Of a stretch of 26,469 nucleotides of DNA, positions 1-6,776 are shown piece by piece. The stretch spans positions 1 through 26,469 of the forward strand of contig JALTHV010000175.1 in NCBI GenBank assembly GCA_027004315.1, in the 5' to 3' direction. The position numbers and the translations under genes are program-made. The stretch comes from Deltaproteobacteria bacterium. Its GTDB lineage: Bacteria > Desulfobacterota > Dissulfuribacteria > Dissulfuribacterales > UBA3076. The notes under the pieces were generated by a model, which worked only from the letters and a program-made list of their open reading frames with translations, was not told the DNA's origin and did not search any database. Each line of letters opens with the position of its first letter. Within the stretch, counting starts at the first letter, position 1.

Positions 1-169
1 CTGGATAGCCCTCGGCGTATTTGTTCATGAAGATGCTACCTTCGGCCTCCATGACTGCCTCACTTGCAAAATTTTCCGAGGCTATCAGCTCAAGCTGCTC
101 TGTCTGTCTTTTTATCTCGGCCCTAAAAGCCCTAAATATCTCTGGATCGGTATATCTCAGATGAGACAC
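1..169 (-). CDS. glyA: Serine hydroxymethyltransferase, N-terminal part (cut by window edge)
   Basis: Only about the first 56 residues lie in the window. The reverse strand from position 169 reads a GTG start followed by VSHLRYTDPEIFRAFRAEI, then the SHMT signatures LIASENFASEAVMEAEGS and NKYAEGYP, which form part of the PLP/serine site region in this family. A GAGGT ribosome-binding sequence lies a few bases upstream of the GTG, which decides the start. GlyA makes glycine and 5,10-methylenetetrahydrofolate from serine and tetrahydrofolate in the cytoplasm. It follows rpiB on the same strand, as is common in related genomes, but here a repeat-filled gap of 343 bp separates them, so co-transcription is uncertain. 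Confidence 0.93.
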   Translation of the reverse strand, partial: MSHLRYTDPEIFRAFRAEIKRQTEQLELIASENFASEAVMEAEGSIFMNKYAEGYP

Positions 170-191
170 TTTTTTTACCTCAAATATTCAT

Positions 192-278
192 GATATCATC
201 GCAAAAGTCTTTTTCTCACACAAAGGCAATCTATTGTTATTAAAGAAAAATTTTTACACCTTGGCGACTTTGCGTGAT
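192..278 (-). repeat. CGCAAAG-type dispersed repeat, copy 1
   Basis: This 87-bp stretch in the glyA leader is, in reverse complement, a close relative of 9250-9351. Both start ATCACGCAAAGTCGCCAAGG, pass through a T-rich stretch and AACAATAGAT/AGCAATAGAT, and end GTGAGAAAAAGAC followed by a GCGA-containing tail. The main difference is that the 9250 copy has about 17 extra bases in the middle, which duplicate GCCTTTG. No coding potential is seen. Function is unknown. Confidence 0.7.
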
Positions 279-315
279 AGTTTTGATTTTTTTATGAAGT
301 CATCATCCATAAGGT

Positions 316-487
316 GCAACCGTTCATACCCCTCCTATTGCAACCATCCACGTCCCCGGCCAGCGGTAGCATTTTGAAGGGTTTCAGTGCGGATTAATCG
401 GCAGACTGCCCTGATCTTGTGCATCAAGCGATGCTCCTGAAACCCTTCAAAAGGCTACCGCTGGCCGGGGGGAATGTAAACGGTTAC
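316..487 (-). mobile_element. MITE-like palindromic element, copy 1 (172 bp)
   Basis: It lies between rpiB and glyA, reversed relative to copies 3 to 5. The left end is gcaaccgttcat and the right end is gtaaacggttac. Inner arms at 354-387 and 437-470 are inverted repeats of 34 nt around a 49-nt loop. The loop carries gcatcaagcgatgc and ggattaatc. The long end, with the AGGAGGGG-type spacer in reverse, is on the left. No 8-bp flanking duplication is visible here (cataaggt against ccgcctac). Confidence 0.8.
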
Positions 488-512
488 CCGCCTACAGCCT
501 AATAGACTAATT

Positions 513-953
513 TTAGCAATTGTCCTGTGAGTCAATCATACAAATCCTACGTTCATGACGTCCCCCTTTGAAGGGAGTCTTGAGCCATATCTTGGTTATC
601 TCTTCTGCCAGACCAGGGCCTATTACCCTTCCACCCATACAGAGTATGTTTGAATCATTGTGTTCCCGGCTCATTCGGGCAGTAAAGATGTCGTGGCACA
701 GAGCAGCCCTGATACAGGAGATACGATTGGCCACTATAGACATGCCTATACCGGTTCCACAGATCAGGATACCTCTCTCATACTGACCTGAAGCCACAGC
801 CTTTGCGACCTCACAGCCCTGCACCGGATAATCAACCGATTCCATGGAATAACAACCCATGTCCTGGACCTCATGCCCAAGTCTTATAACCAAACTGCGT
901 ATCTTTTCTTTTAGTTCAAACCCAGCATGATCTGAACCGATAGCTATCTTCAT
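513..953 (-). CDS. rpiB: Ribose-5-phosphate isomerase B
   Basis: This 146-residue protein interconverts ribose 5-phosphate and ribulose 5-phosphate in the pentose phosphate pathway. It belongs to the RpiB/LacAB family. It begins MKIAIGSDHAGFELK with the family's Asp8-His9 pair, has the catalytic cysteine at about residue 65 in GILICGTGIGMSIVANR, and has the conserved ARMSREHNDSNILCMGGRVIG stretch in its second half. Its length is normal for the family. The ATG follows the fabF stop by 9 bp on the same strand, so it is probably co-transcribed with and translationally helped by fabF. The ribosome-binding sequence is weak (CTGGAT). The pairing with glyA downstream is the usual one. Confidence 0.95.
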   Translation of the reverse strand: MKIAIGSDHAGFELKEKIRSLVIRLGHEVQDMGCYSMESVDYPVQGCEVAKAVASGQYERGILICGTGIGMSIVANRISCIRAALCHDIFTARMSREHNDSNILCMGGRVIGPGLAEEITKIWLKTPFKGGRHERRICMIDSQDNC

Positions 954-962
954 GATCCAGTC

Positions 963-2216
963 TCAGTGATATTTGCGAAAAATCAGCACGGCATTGGTAC
1001 CACCAAAGCCAAAGGAGTTCGACATAGCTATATCCACTGGCTGATATCTTGCCTTATTGGGACAATAGTCAAGGTCACATTCAGGATCTGGGGTCTCGTA
1101 ATTGATGGTCGGAGGAATAATCCCTTCTTCTATGGTCTTTATGCAAAAGATTGCCTCAACTCCACCGGCGCCTCCCAAGAGATGACCGGTCATAGACTTG
1201 GTAGAGCTTATAGAGATCTCTTTTGCCCTATCCTTAAACACGGTCTTTATGGCCCTTGTTTCACAGATATCATTGAGAAACGTACTGGTACCGTGGGCAT
1301 TTATATAGTCCACATCCTGGTAACTGATGCCGGCATCTTCGAGGGCCATGGCCATACACCTTGCACCGCCATTGCCATCCTCGGGTGGTGCCGTCATGTG
1401 ATAGGCATCTCCGGTAAGCCCATATCCTGCTATCTCTGCCCGGATCCTGGCACCCCTTTCTAGGGCATGAGTCAATTCCTCGATAACAAGGATACCAGTA
1501 CCTTCTCCAATTACAAATCCATCACGGTCTTTATCAAATGGCCTTGAGGCCTCTTCAGGCTTATCATTCCTTGTGGAAAGGGCCTTCAGACTGGCAAAAC
1601 CACTGAGTGTCAGAGGTGTAATTACTGATTCCATGCCACCACATATCATTACATTAGCTGCCCCTCGCTGGATGGTCTTAAAGGCCTCTCCTATGGCATG
1701 AGTACCTGCTGCACAGGCAGTACACACAACCATATTTGGACCCTTGGCCCCGTAAATTATAGATATCTGACCGGAGGCCATATTGGGGATAGCCATAGGG
1801 ATAAAAAATGGGCTCACCCGTTTTGGTCCCCTATTTACCAAGACATCCCTGTAGTGCTCAATGGTCCCCAGGCCGCCAAGCCCGCATCCAGTTATGACTC
1901 CGACCTCAGAGGCTTCATCTTTGCTGATACTGAGATCTGCATCTTCAACTGCCATATGGGCCGCTGCCAGGCCCAGCCTTACAAAGGGATCCAGCCGTCT
2001 AACGAGTTTCTTCGGCATAAAGTCTGCCGGTTCAAAGCCCTTTATCTCTCCTGCTATCTGGCAGGCATAGCCGCTAACGTCAAAACGCGTTACAGGACCT
2101 ATACCAGACTTTCCAGCTATAAGATTTCTCCAGCTATCCTCAACTCCAATACCAACAGGACACAGGAGACCATATCCTGTAACTACTACCCGCCGCTTCT
2201 GACTTTGGTCTATCAT
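963..2216 (-). CDS. fabF: 3-oxoacyl-ACP synthase II (KAS II)
   Basis: This is a 417-residue condensing enzyme that elongates acyl-ACP with malonyl-ACP in type II fatty acid synthesis. The Cys-His-His triad is visible: Cys168 in TACAAGTHAIG, His308 in NAHGTST and His345 in TGHLLGGAGG, with the supporting Lys340. The N-terminus RRVVVTGYGLLCPVG is typical, and full length supports the ATG at 2216. No clear Shine-Dalgarno sequence precedes it. It lies downstream of acpP by about 60 bp and upstream of rpiB, in the standard fab cluster order. Nothing indicates damage. Confidence 0.96.
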   Translation of the reverse strand: MIDQSQKRRVVVTGYGLLCPVGIGVEDSWRNLIAGKSGIGPVTRFDVSGYACQIAGEIKGFEPADFMPKKLVRRLDPFVRLGLAAAHMAVEDADLSISKDEASEVGVITGCGLGGLGTIEHYRDVLVNRGPKRVSPFFIPMAIPNMASGQISIIYGAKGPNMVVCTACAAGTHAIGEAFKTIQRGAANVMICGGMESVITPLTLSGFASLKALSTRNDKPEEASRPFDKDRDGFVIGEGTGILVIEELTHALERGARIRAEIAGYGLTGDAYHMTAPPEDGNGGARCMAMALEDAGISYQDVDYINAHGTSTFLNDICETRAIKTVFKDRAKEISISSTKSMTGHLLGGAGGVEAIFCIKTIEEGIIPPTINYETPDPECDLDYCPNKARYQPVDIAMSNSFGFGGTNAVLIFRKYH

Positions 2217-2275
2217 ATCACAATATATACTGTTGTGTTACTTGCTCTTATAATAATTGTCAGGACCAGTTAATT

Positions 2276-2512
2276 TCACTTATTCGTATGCTCTTTGATG
2301 AAATCAATGGTGTCCTGGACGGTCTGCATCTTTTCCGCGTCTTCATCGTCTATCTCTATATTGAATTCCTCTTCCATGGCCATGACCAGCTCCACAAGGT
2401 CCAGGGAATCTGCCCCCAGGTCATCCACGAAAGAGGCCTTTGGCACCACCTTTTCTTTGGCAACGCTGAGCTGGTTTGCAATAATATCAATCATCTTGGA
2501 ATCCATATCCAT
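2276..2512 (-). CDS. acpP: Acyl carrier protein
   Basis: This is a 78-residue acidic carrier protein. Ser36 in the DLGADSLDLVEL motif is the 4'-phosphopantetheine attachment site. I choose the ATG at 2512, giving MDMDSKMIDIIANQL. A strong GGGAGGA ribosome-binding sequence sits 6-7 bases upstream of it, and the in-frame TTG five codons earlier would overlap that sequence. ACP carries the growing acyl chain for FabF, FabG, FabH and PlsX, all encoded in the same cluster. A MITE-like hairpin element is inserted between fabG and acpP, with its duplicated target ending about 22 bp before the acpP start, so the transcript reaching acpP must cross a long hairpin. Confidence 0.96.
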   Translation of the reverse strand: MDMDSKMIDIIANQLSVAKEKVVPKASFVDDLGADSLDLVELVMAMEEEFNIEIDDEDAEKMQTVQDTIDFIKEHTNK

Positions 2513-2541
2513 CTTTTGTCCTCCCAATTAATCGAACCAAC

Positions 2542-2689
2542 GTAACTGTTCACATTCTCCCCCCGGCCAGCAGTAGCCTTTTGAAGGGTTTCAATGCGGA
2601 TTAATGGGCAGAGTGCCCTGATCTTATACATCAAGCTGCTCCTGAAACCCTGAAAAAGGCTACCGCTGACCGGGGACGTGAATGGTTAC
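2542..2689 (+). mobile_element. MITE-like palindromic element, copy 2 (148 bp), between fabG and acpP
   Basis: Ends are gtaactgttcac (2542-2553) and gtgaatggttac (2678-2689). A perfect 8-bp direct duplication gaaccaac flanks it at 2534-2541 and 2690-2697. This is a short-ended copy with one GACGTGAA terminus instead of two. Arms lie at 2561-2594 and 2642-2675. The left arm reads ttttgaaggg, while the right arm is of the other type (ccctgaaaaa), so the arms are mismatched. The loop is inverted relative to the ends compared with copies 3, 4, 5 and 8. Confidence 0.88.
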
Positions 2690-2705
2690 GAACCAACAAT
2701 TATTT

Positions 2706-3464
2706 TTAATCGCAGAAGAGCCCCCCATTTACATGAAGCACATGCCCTGTAACATACGATGCCCTTTCTGAGGCAAGAAAACCTACGGCCTCGGCTATAT
2801 CCTCGGGCCTTCCCATCCGGCCTACAGGGATCTGACTCAATAGCTGTCTCTTTAGCTTCTCCGGCAATCTGGCAGTCATACCTGTCTCAATAAAGCCTGG
2901 CGCCACGACATTTGCGGTAATCCCCCTTGATGCTACCTCCCTGGCCACAGACTTTGTAAATCCCTCTAATCCGGCCTTGGATGCAGCATAGTTGGCCTGA
3001 CCTATATTCCCCATAGCGCCAACCACAGAACCTATACTGATAATTCGGCCCCATCTCTGCCTGAGCATGGCCTTTATGACCGCATGGGTACAGTTAAAGA
3101 CTCCGGTCAGATTTATCGAGAGCACCCGTTCCCATTCTTCTATCTTCATCCGAACCAATAGAACATCTCTGGTAATCCCTGCATTGTTTACCAATATATG
3201 GACCCCACCATAGTCCTTGATTACGGACTCAATGGCATTGGAACTGGCCTCAGGATCCGCTACATCAAAGGCCAGAAGATTGCAGACTCCTCCATCTCCA
3301 CTAATCTCATCCATGACCCCTTGTGCAACGGCCTGGCCCTTGACACAGTTTATCAAGACGTGGGTCCCCAGTCGGGCAAGCTTAATACATATAGCACGGC
3401 CTATCCCCCTGGACCCTCCAGTCACTATGGCTATTTTCCCTTTAAGTTCCTGACCAGACGACAT
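2706..3464 (-). CDS. fabG: 3-oxoacyl-ACP reductase
   Basis: This is a 252-residue short-chain dehydrogenase that reduces 3-oxoacyl-ACP with NADPH. The Rossmann motif TGGSRGIG is at residues 15-22, NNAG is at 93-96, and the catalytic set is Asn118, Ser146, Tyr159 and Lys163 (YAASK). The C-terminus ASYVTGHVLHVNGGLF is characteristic of FabG. Length is typical. It lies between the ferredoxin-EtfA gene upstream and acpP downstream. Both flanking gaps contain inverted repeats: heptad repeats upstream and a MITE-like element downstream. A role in fatty acid synthesis rather than PHB metabolism follows from the fab context. Confidence 0.95.
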   Translation of the reverse strand: MSSGQELKGKIAIVTGGSRGIGRAICIKLARLGTHVLINCVKGQAVAQGVMDEISGDGGVCNLLAFDVADPEASSNAIESVIKDYGGVHILVNNAGITRDVLLVRMKIEEWERVLSINLTGVFNCTHAVIKAMLRQRWGRIISIGSVVGAMGNIGQANYAASKAGLEGFTKSVAREVASRGITANVVAPGFIETGMTARLPEKLKRQLLSQIPVGRMGRPEDIAEAVGFLASERASYVTGHVLHVNGGLFCD

Positions 3465-3491
3465 CTTAATCCCTATCTAAATCCTCGTGCA

Positions 3492-3588
3492 AGAAAGCTC
3501 AAAGCTCAAAGCTGAAAGCAAAAGATGAAGTATTTCTCTATAAGTCTTAGGTTTTATAGGCTTTGAGCTTTCAGCTTTGAGCTTTCAG
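3492..3588. repeat. Inverted array of GAGCTTT/CAGCTTT heptads between etfA and fabG
   Basis: The left arm (about 3492-3519) is built of gctcaaa/gctgaaa heptads. The right arm (about 3559-3588) is built of complementary gctttga/gctttca heptads. They can pair into a stem of nearly 30 bp with a loop of about 40 bases. The element ends about 10 bp from the etfA stop. It could work as a transcript-stabilising or attenuating hairpin between etfA and fabG, but no run of T follows that would make a classical terminator. Confidence 0.6.
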
Positions 3589-3597
3589 CTCTATTTC

Positions 3598-4791
3598 TTA
3601 TCCCCGTTCCTTTTTAATGCGTTGGATTAGGAGGGGCAATATTTCCTTGACATCTCCTAATACGCCATAATGGGCTATGTTAAAGATGGGTGCCTCGGCA
3701 TCCCTATTTATTGCCACTATGATCTCTGCCCCCTGCATCCCAACTATATGTTGTATGGCCCCTGATACCCCACATCCGATATAGAGCTTGGGGGAGACTG
3801 TAACACCTGTTTGACCAATCTGACTCCGATCCGAGACCCAGCCTGCATCCACAACTGCCCTTGTGGCACCAAGGGCACCCCCAAGTAGATCGGCTAGTTC
3901 CCTGACCAGAGCGAGATTCTCTTTGGCCTCAAGGCCCCTGCCTGCAGTTACAATCACCTTTGCCTCAGTAAGATTGGGACCTTCTGCCTGCTCCTTTACT
4001 GACTCAAGGACCCGGGACCGGTGCTTTAGCAGCTCCTCCTTGGGAGAGATAGAGATCACCTCTCCTTTCCGCCCGAGATCGGGCACACCCACCTTCATGA
4101 CATGGGGTCTCACTGTGGCCATCTGGGGCCGATGCCTGGGACACACAATAGTGGCAAGGAGATTCCCCCCAAAGGCCGGCCTGGTCTGGAGCAGTGCTCT
4201 GTCCTCTTCCCGTATATCAAGGCCTGTGCAGTCAGCTGTGAGTCCTGTCTCAAGGAGGGTAGCGACCCTGGGTATATAGGAACGCCCCATGGCTGTGGCC
4301 CCGGCCAGTATAATCTCTGGCCTCTCCTTTCTGACAAGGTCAGCGAGTATGTTGCCATAGACCTCTTCTATAAAGGCCGCAAGCTCCGGATGTTCTACAA
4401 GCAAGACCCTATCTGCACCATAGGATATCAGCCTCTGAGACTCTGATCCAACTTCATAGCCCATCAATACTGCAGTAAGAGCCGTGTCAAGTCTATCTGC
4501 AAGTCCCCTTGCCTGGGTCAGGAGTTCAAGACTTACAGGGGCCAGGGCTCTGCCTCTGCACTCTGCAACTACCCAGACCCCCCTCCATAAATCCAGGTCT
4601 GCGTCTGCCTCACCACTATTTGACGAGATCTCAAGAGCCCCTTCAGGGCAGGTATCCACACAGGCCCCACACAGGGTACAGACATTAGGGTCCACCACGG
4701 CCACATTGTCTTTTACACATATGGCCTCAAAGGCACACGCCTCTTCACATTCACCACACCCGACACACTTTTTCCTGTCAACTCTGAGCAT
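3598..4791 (-). CDS. etfA: Electron transfer flavoprotein alpha subunit with N-terminal 2x[4Fe-4S] ferredoxin domain
   Basis: This is a 397-residue fusion. Residues 1-60 hold two CxxCxxCxxxC motifs (Cys9/12/15/19 and Cys38/41/44/48) that should bind two [4Fe-4S] clusters. The remainder is EtfA, ending with the FAD-binding region (GRGLEAKEN..., DAGWVSDRSQIGQTG, YIGCGVSGAIQH, INRDAEAPIF). The start is taken as the ATG at 4791, which overlaps the etfB stop as TGATG and implies translational coupling. A GTG one codon earlier is possible. In anaerobes, EtfA with an added ferredoxin domain is known from caffeyl-CoA reductase (CarE) and similar systems, which can bifurcate electrons. Whether this one does is not provable from sequence alone. 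It is the third gene of an acd-etfB-etfA unit inside the fab operon. Confidence 0.93.
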   Translation of the reverse strand: MLRVDRKKCVGCGECEEACAFEAICVKDNVAVVDPNVCTLCGACVDTCPEGALEISSNSGEADADLDLWRGVWVVAECRGRALAPVSLELLTQARGLADRLDTALTAVLMGYEVGSESQRLISYGADRVLLVEHPELAAFIEEVYGNILADLVRKERPEIILAGATAMGRSYIPRVATLLETGLTADCTGLDIREEDRALLQTRPAFGGNLLATIVCPRHRPQMATVRPHVMKVGVPDLGRKGEVISISPKEELLKHRSRVLESVKEQAEGPNLTEAKVIVTAGRGLEAKENLALVRELADLLGGALGATRAVVDAGWVSDRSQIGQTGVTVSPKLYIGCGVSGAIQHIVGMQGAEIIVAINRDAEAPIFNIAHYGVLGDVKEILPLLIQRIKKERG

Positions 4792-5579
4792 CACAGGATC
4801 CCCGCCTCTTTAAGCCTGGCAACCAGGGCCTCTACCTGCCCCTCCGGACTGCCCTCGAGCATCTCTCTCCTGGCCTCAAACTTAGGGACCGATGTAGATA
4901 CTACTTGAGTCGGGGATCCCACGAGACCAACCCTGCCGGGTTCTGCACCTAGTTCCTGTGCATCCCACACCGGAATTTCGGCCTTTCTGGCCCGTATCTT
5001 TCCCTTGAGAGACGGAAGCCTTGGGGTATTGAGACTGGCCACTACGGTCAAGAGGGCAGGCATCTCAACTTCAATCAGGTCATAGCCCTCTTCGCAGACC
5101 CTCCTGAGATGCATAGTCTTCCTATCATCCAGGACCTCAAGAGTACTCACAGAGGTCACACACGGAATGCCAAGCCGGGTGGCCAAACCTGGGCCTACCT
5201 GGGCCGTATCACCGTCTATGGCCTGCCTGCCGCACAACACGAGATCTACCGGCCCCAATCTATCTATTGCCTTTGCCAGGGTATAGGTAGTGGCCAGGGT
5301 GTCTGCGCCTGCAAAGGCCCGATCTGACAGGAGGATGCCTCTGTCGGCCCCAAGACCAAGTGCCTCCCTCAAGGCATCTTCTGCCTGGGGTGGTCCCATG
5401 GTCAACACCACGACCTCGCCACCATAGCTATCTCTCATCTGGATCCCGGCCTCAAGGGCGTGCAGATCAAAGGGATTTATAATGGCCTCTGCCTCTCCCC
5501 TTACCAAGGTGCCCTTTTCTGTATCGAAGTGGACAGATTGGGCATCCGGAACCTGCTTTATGCACACAACTATATTCAT
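4791..5579 (-). CDS. etfB: Electron transfer flavoprotein beta subunit
   Basis: This is a 262-residue EtfB. Hallmarks are the N-terminus MNIVVCIKQVPD, ILLSDRAFAGADTLATTYTLAKAI near the middle, and CGRQAIDGDTAQVGPGLATRLGIP, which contacts the nucleotide. The heterodimer with EtfA passes electrons between an acyl-CoA dehydrogenase and a further carrier. The ATG directly follows the TAG of the acyl-CoA dehydrogenase gene with no gap, and its own stop overlaps the etfA start, so the three subunits should be made in ratio. The DRAFAGADT and AIDGDTAQVGP wording resembles EtfB of anaerobic, possibly bifurcating, complexes. That point is judged from memory of the family. Confidence 0.94.
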   Translation of the reverse strand: MNIVVCIKQVPDAQSVHFDTEKGTLVRGEAEAIINPFDLHALEAGIQMRDSYGGEVVVLTMGPPQAEDALREALGLGADRGILLSDRAFAGADTLATTYTLAKAIDRLGPVDLVLCGRQAIDGDTAQVGPGLATRLGIPCVTSVSTLEVLDDRKTMHLRRVCEEGYDLIEVEMPALLTVVASLNTPRLPSLKGKIRARKAEIPVWDAQELGAEPGRVGLVGSPTQVVSTSVPKFEARREMLEGSPEGQVEALVARLKEAGIL

Positions 5580-6743
5580 CTATTTCTTGGCATATTCCTT
5601 GTTTAAGGCCTTGCCGATGATGTTGCGCATGATCTGGTTTGTGCCTTCATATATCTGGAGGACCTTTGCATCCCTCATCATCTTTTCAACCGGGTAATCC
5701 TTCATATATCCATAACCACCCAGGATCTGGACTGCATCAGTAGTCACCTGCATGGCCGTATCTGTTGCAAACACCTTGGCCATTGCAGACAGCTTGGCAA
5801 CATCTCTTGCCCCTGCATCAATAGTCCGAGCTATTGAATAGACAAGGGCCCTTGAGGCCTCTATCCTGGTGGCCATATCTGCCAACATGTGCTGAATGGC
5901 CTGGAAAGAGATTATAGGCTGGTCAAACTGTATCCTCTGTCTTGCATATTTGACCGCCTCATCCAGGGCTGCCTGGGCAAGCCCCACGCCTATAGCGCCT
6001 ATCCCGGGACGAGCAAGGTCCAGGGTCTTCATGGCCAGGATGAAACCCTGTCCCCTCCTGCCGAGTATACGCTCCTTTGGAATACGACAGTCATTAAACA
6101 GGAGTTCCCTGGTAGATGAAGCCATCAACCCCATCTTACGTTCCTTTTTCCCAAAGCCAAATCCAGGATCACCCTTCTCCAGTATAAAGGCAGTGGCACC
6201 CCTGGCACCTTTTTTTCTGTCGGTCATGGCTATAATGGTATATATATCCGCCTCGCCACCACTGGTTATCCACTGCTTGGTGCCATTTATTACCCAGTAG
6301 TCCCCATCCTCTACTGCTGTAGTCTGAATCCTTGCGGCATCACTTCCAGCATTGGCCTCAGTAAGTCCAAAGGCTACAAGGCGTCTGCCTGACGCAATAT
6401 CCGGAAGATAGCGGGCCTTCTGCTCATCAGATCCAAAGAGCAAGATAGGATAACCTCCCAGGGCACTGGCAGCAAAGGTAGTAGTTACTGCAATACATCC
6501 ATAGGCAAGCTGCTCTACTGCCAGGCAATTCTCAAAACAGCCCCTCGCCAATCCACCATACTCCTCAGGGATATAGAGTCCAAAAAGATCTGCCTGGGCC
6601 AGGTCTCTCATGATTTCCCGAGGGAATTTCTCTTCTCTATCAAGCTCTGCCCTTACGGGAATAATCTTCTCGACGGCGATCTGCCGTGCCAGATCTACGA
6701 TCATCTGTTGCTCTTCGGTCAAGAAATAGTTGACTTGTGTCAT
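5580..6743 (-). CDS. Acyl-CoA dehydrogenase family flavoprotein
   Basis: This is a 387-residue protein of the short-chain acyl-CoA dehydrogenase type. FAD-binding motifs FGLTEANAGSDA and WITSGGEADIY are present. LQIYEGTNQIMRNIIG near the C-terminus contains the probable catalytic base Glu366. It has no signal peptide. It lies between fabH (33-bp gap, AAGGAT ribosome-binding sequence) and etfB (no gap). The family normally oxidises acyl-CoA to enoyl-CoA with electrons going to Etf. Some anaerobic members run in the enoyl-reducing direction with an electron-bifurcating Etf. The position inside a fatty acid synthesis operon makes an enoyl-thioester reductase role possible, but this is inference. 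The substrate is unknown. Confidence 0.93.
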   Translation of the reverse strand: MTQVNYFLTEEQQMIVDLARQIAVEKIIPVRAELDREEKFPREIMRDLAQADLFGLYIPEEYGGLARGCFENCLAVEQLAYGCIAVTTTFAASALGGYPILLFGSDEQKARYLPDIASGRRLVAFGLTEANAGSDAARIQTTAVEDGDYWVINGTKQWITSGGEADIYTIIAMTDRKKGARGATAFILEKGDPGFGFGKKERKMGLMASSTRELLFNDCRIPKERILGRRGQGFILAMKTLDLARPGIGAIGVGLAQAALDEAVKYARQRIQFDQPIISFQAIQHMLADMATRIEASRALVYSIARTIDAGARDVAKLSAMAKVFATDTAMQVTTDAVQILGGYGYMKDYPVEKMMRDAKVLQIYEGTNQIMRNIIGKALNKEYAKK

Positions 6744-6776
6744 ATAAAAATCCTTTCTCTCTGCATCTTGGCCATA

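Noticed and set aside
966..1463. Plus-strand open frame opposite fabF
   Set aside because: It lies wholly antisense to a well-supported gene, starts without a ribosome-binding site and resembles no protein family. The same applies to other antisense frames over fabG, etfA, fabH, plsX, purQ and comM.
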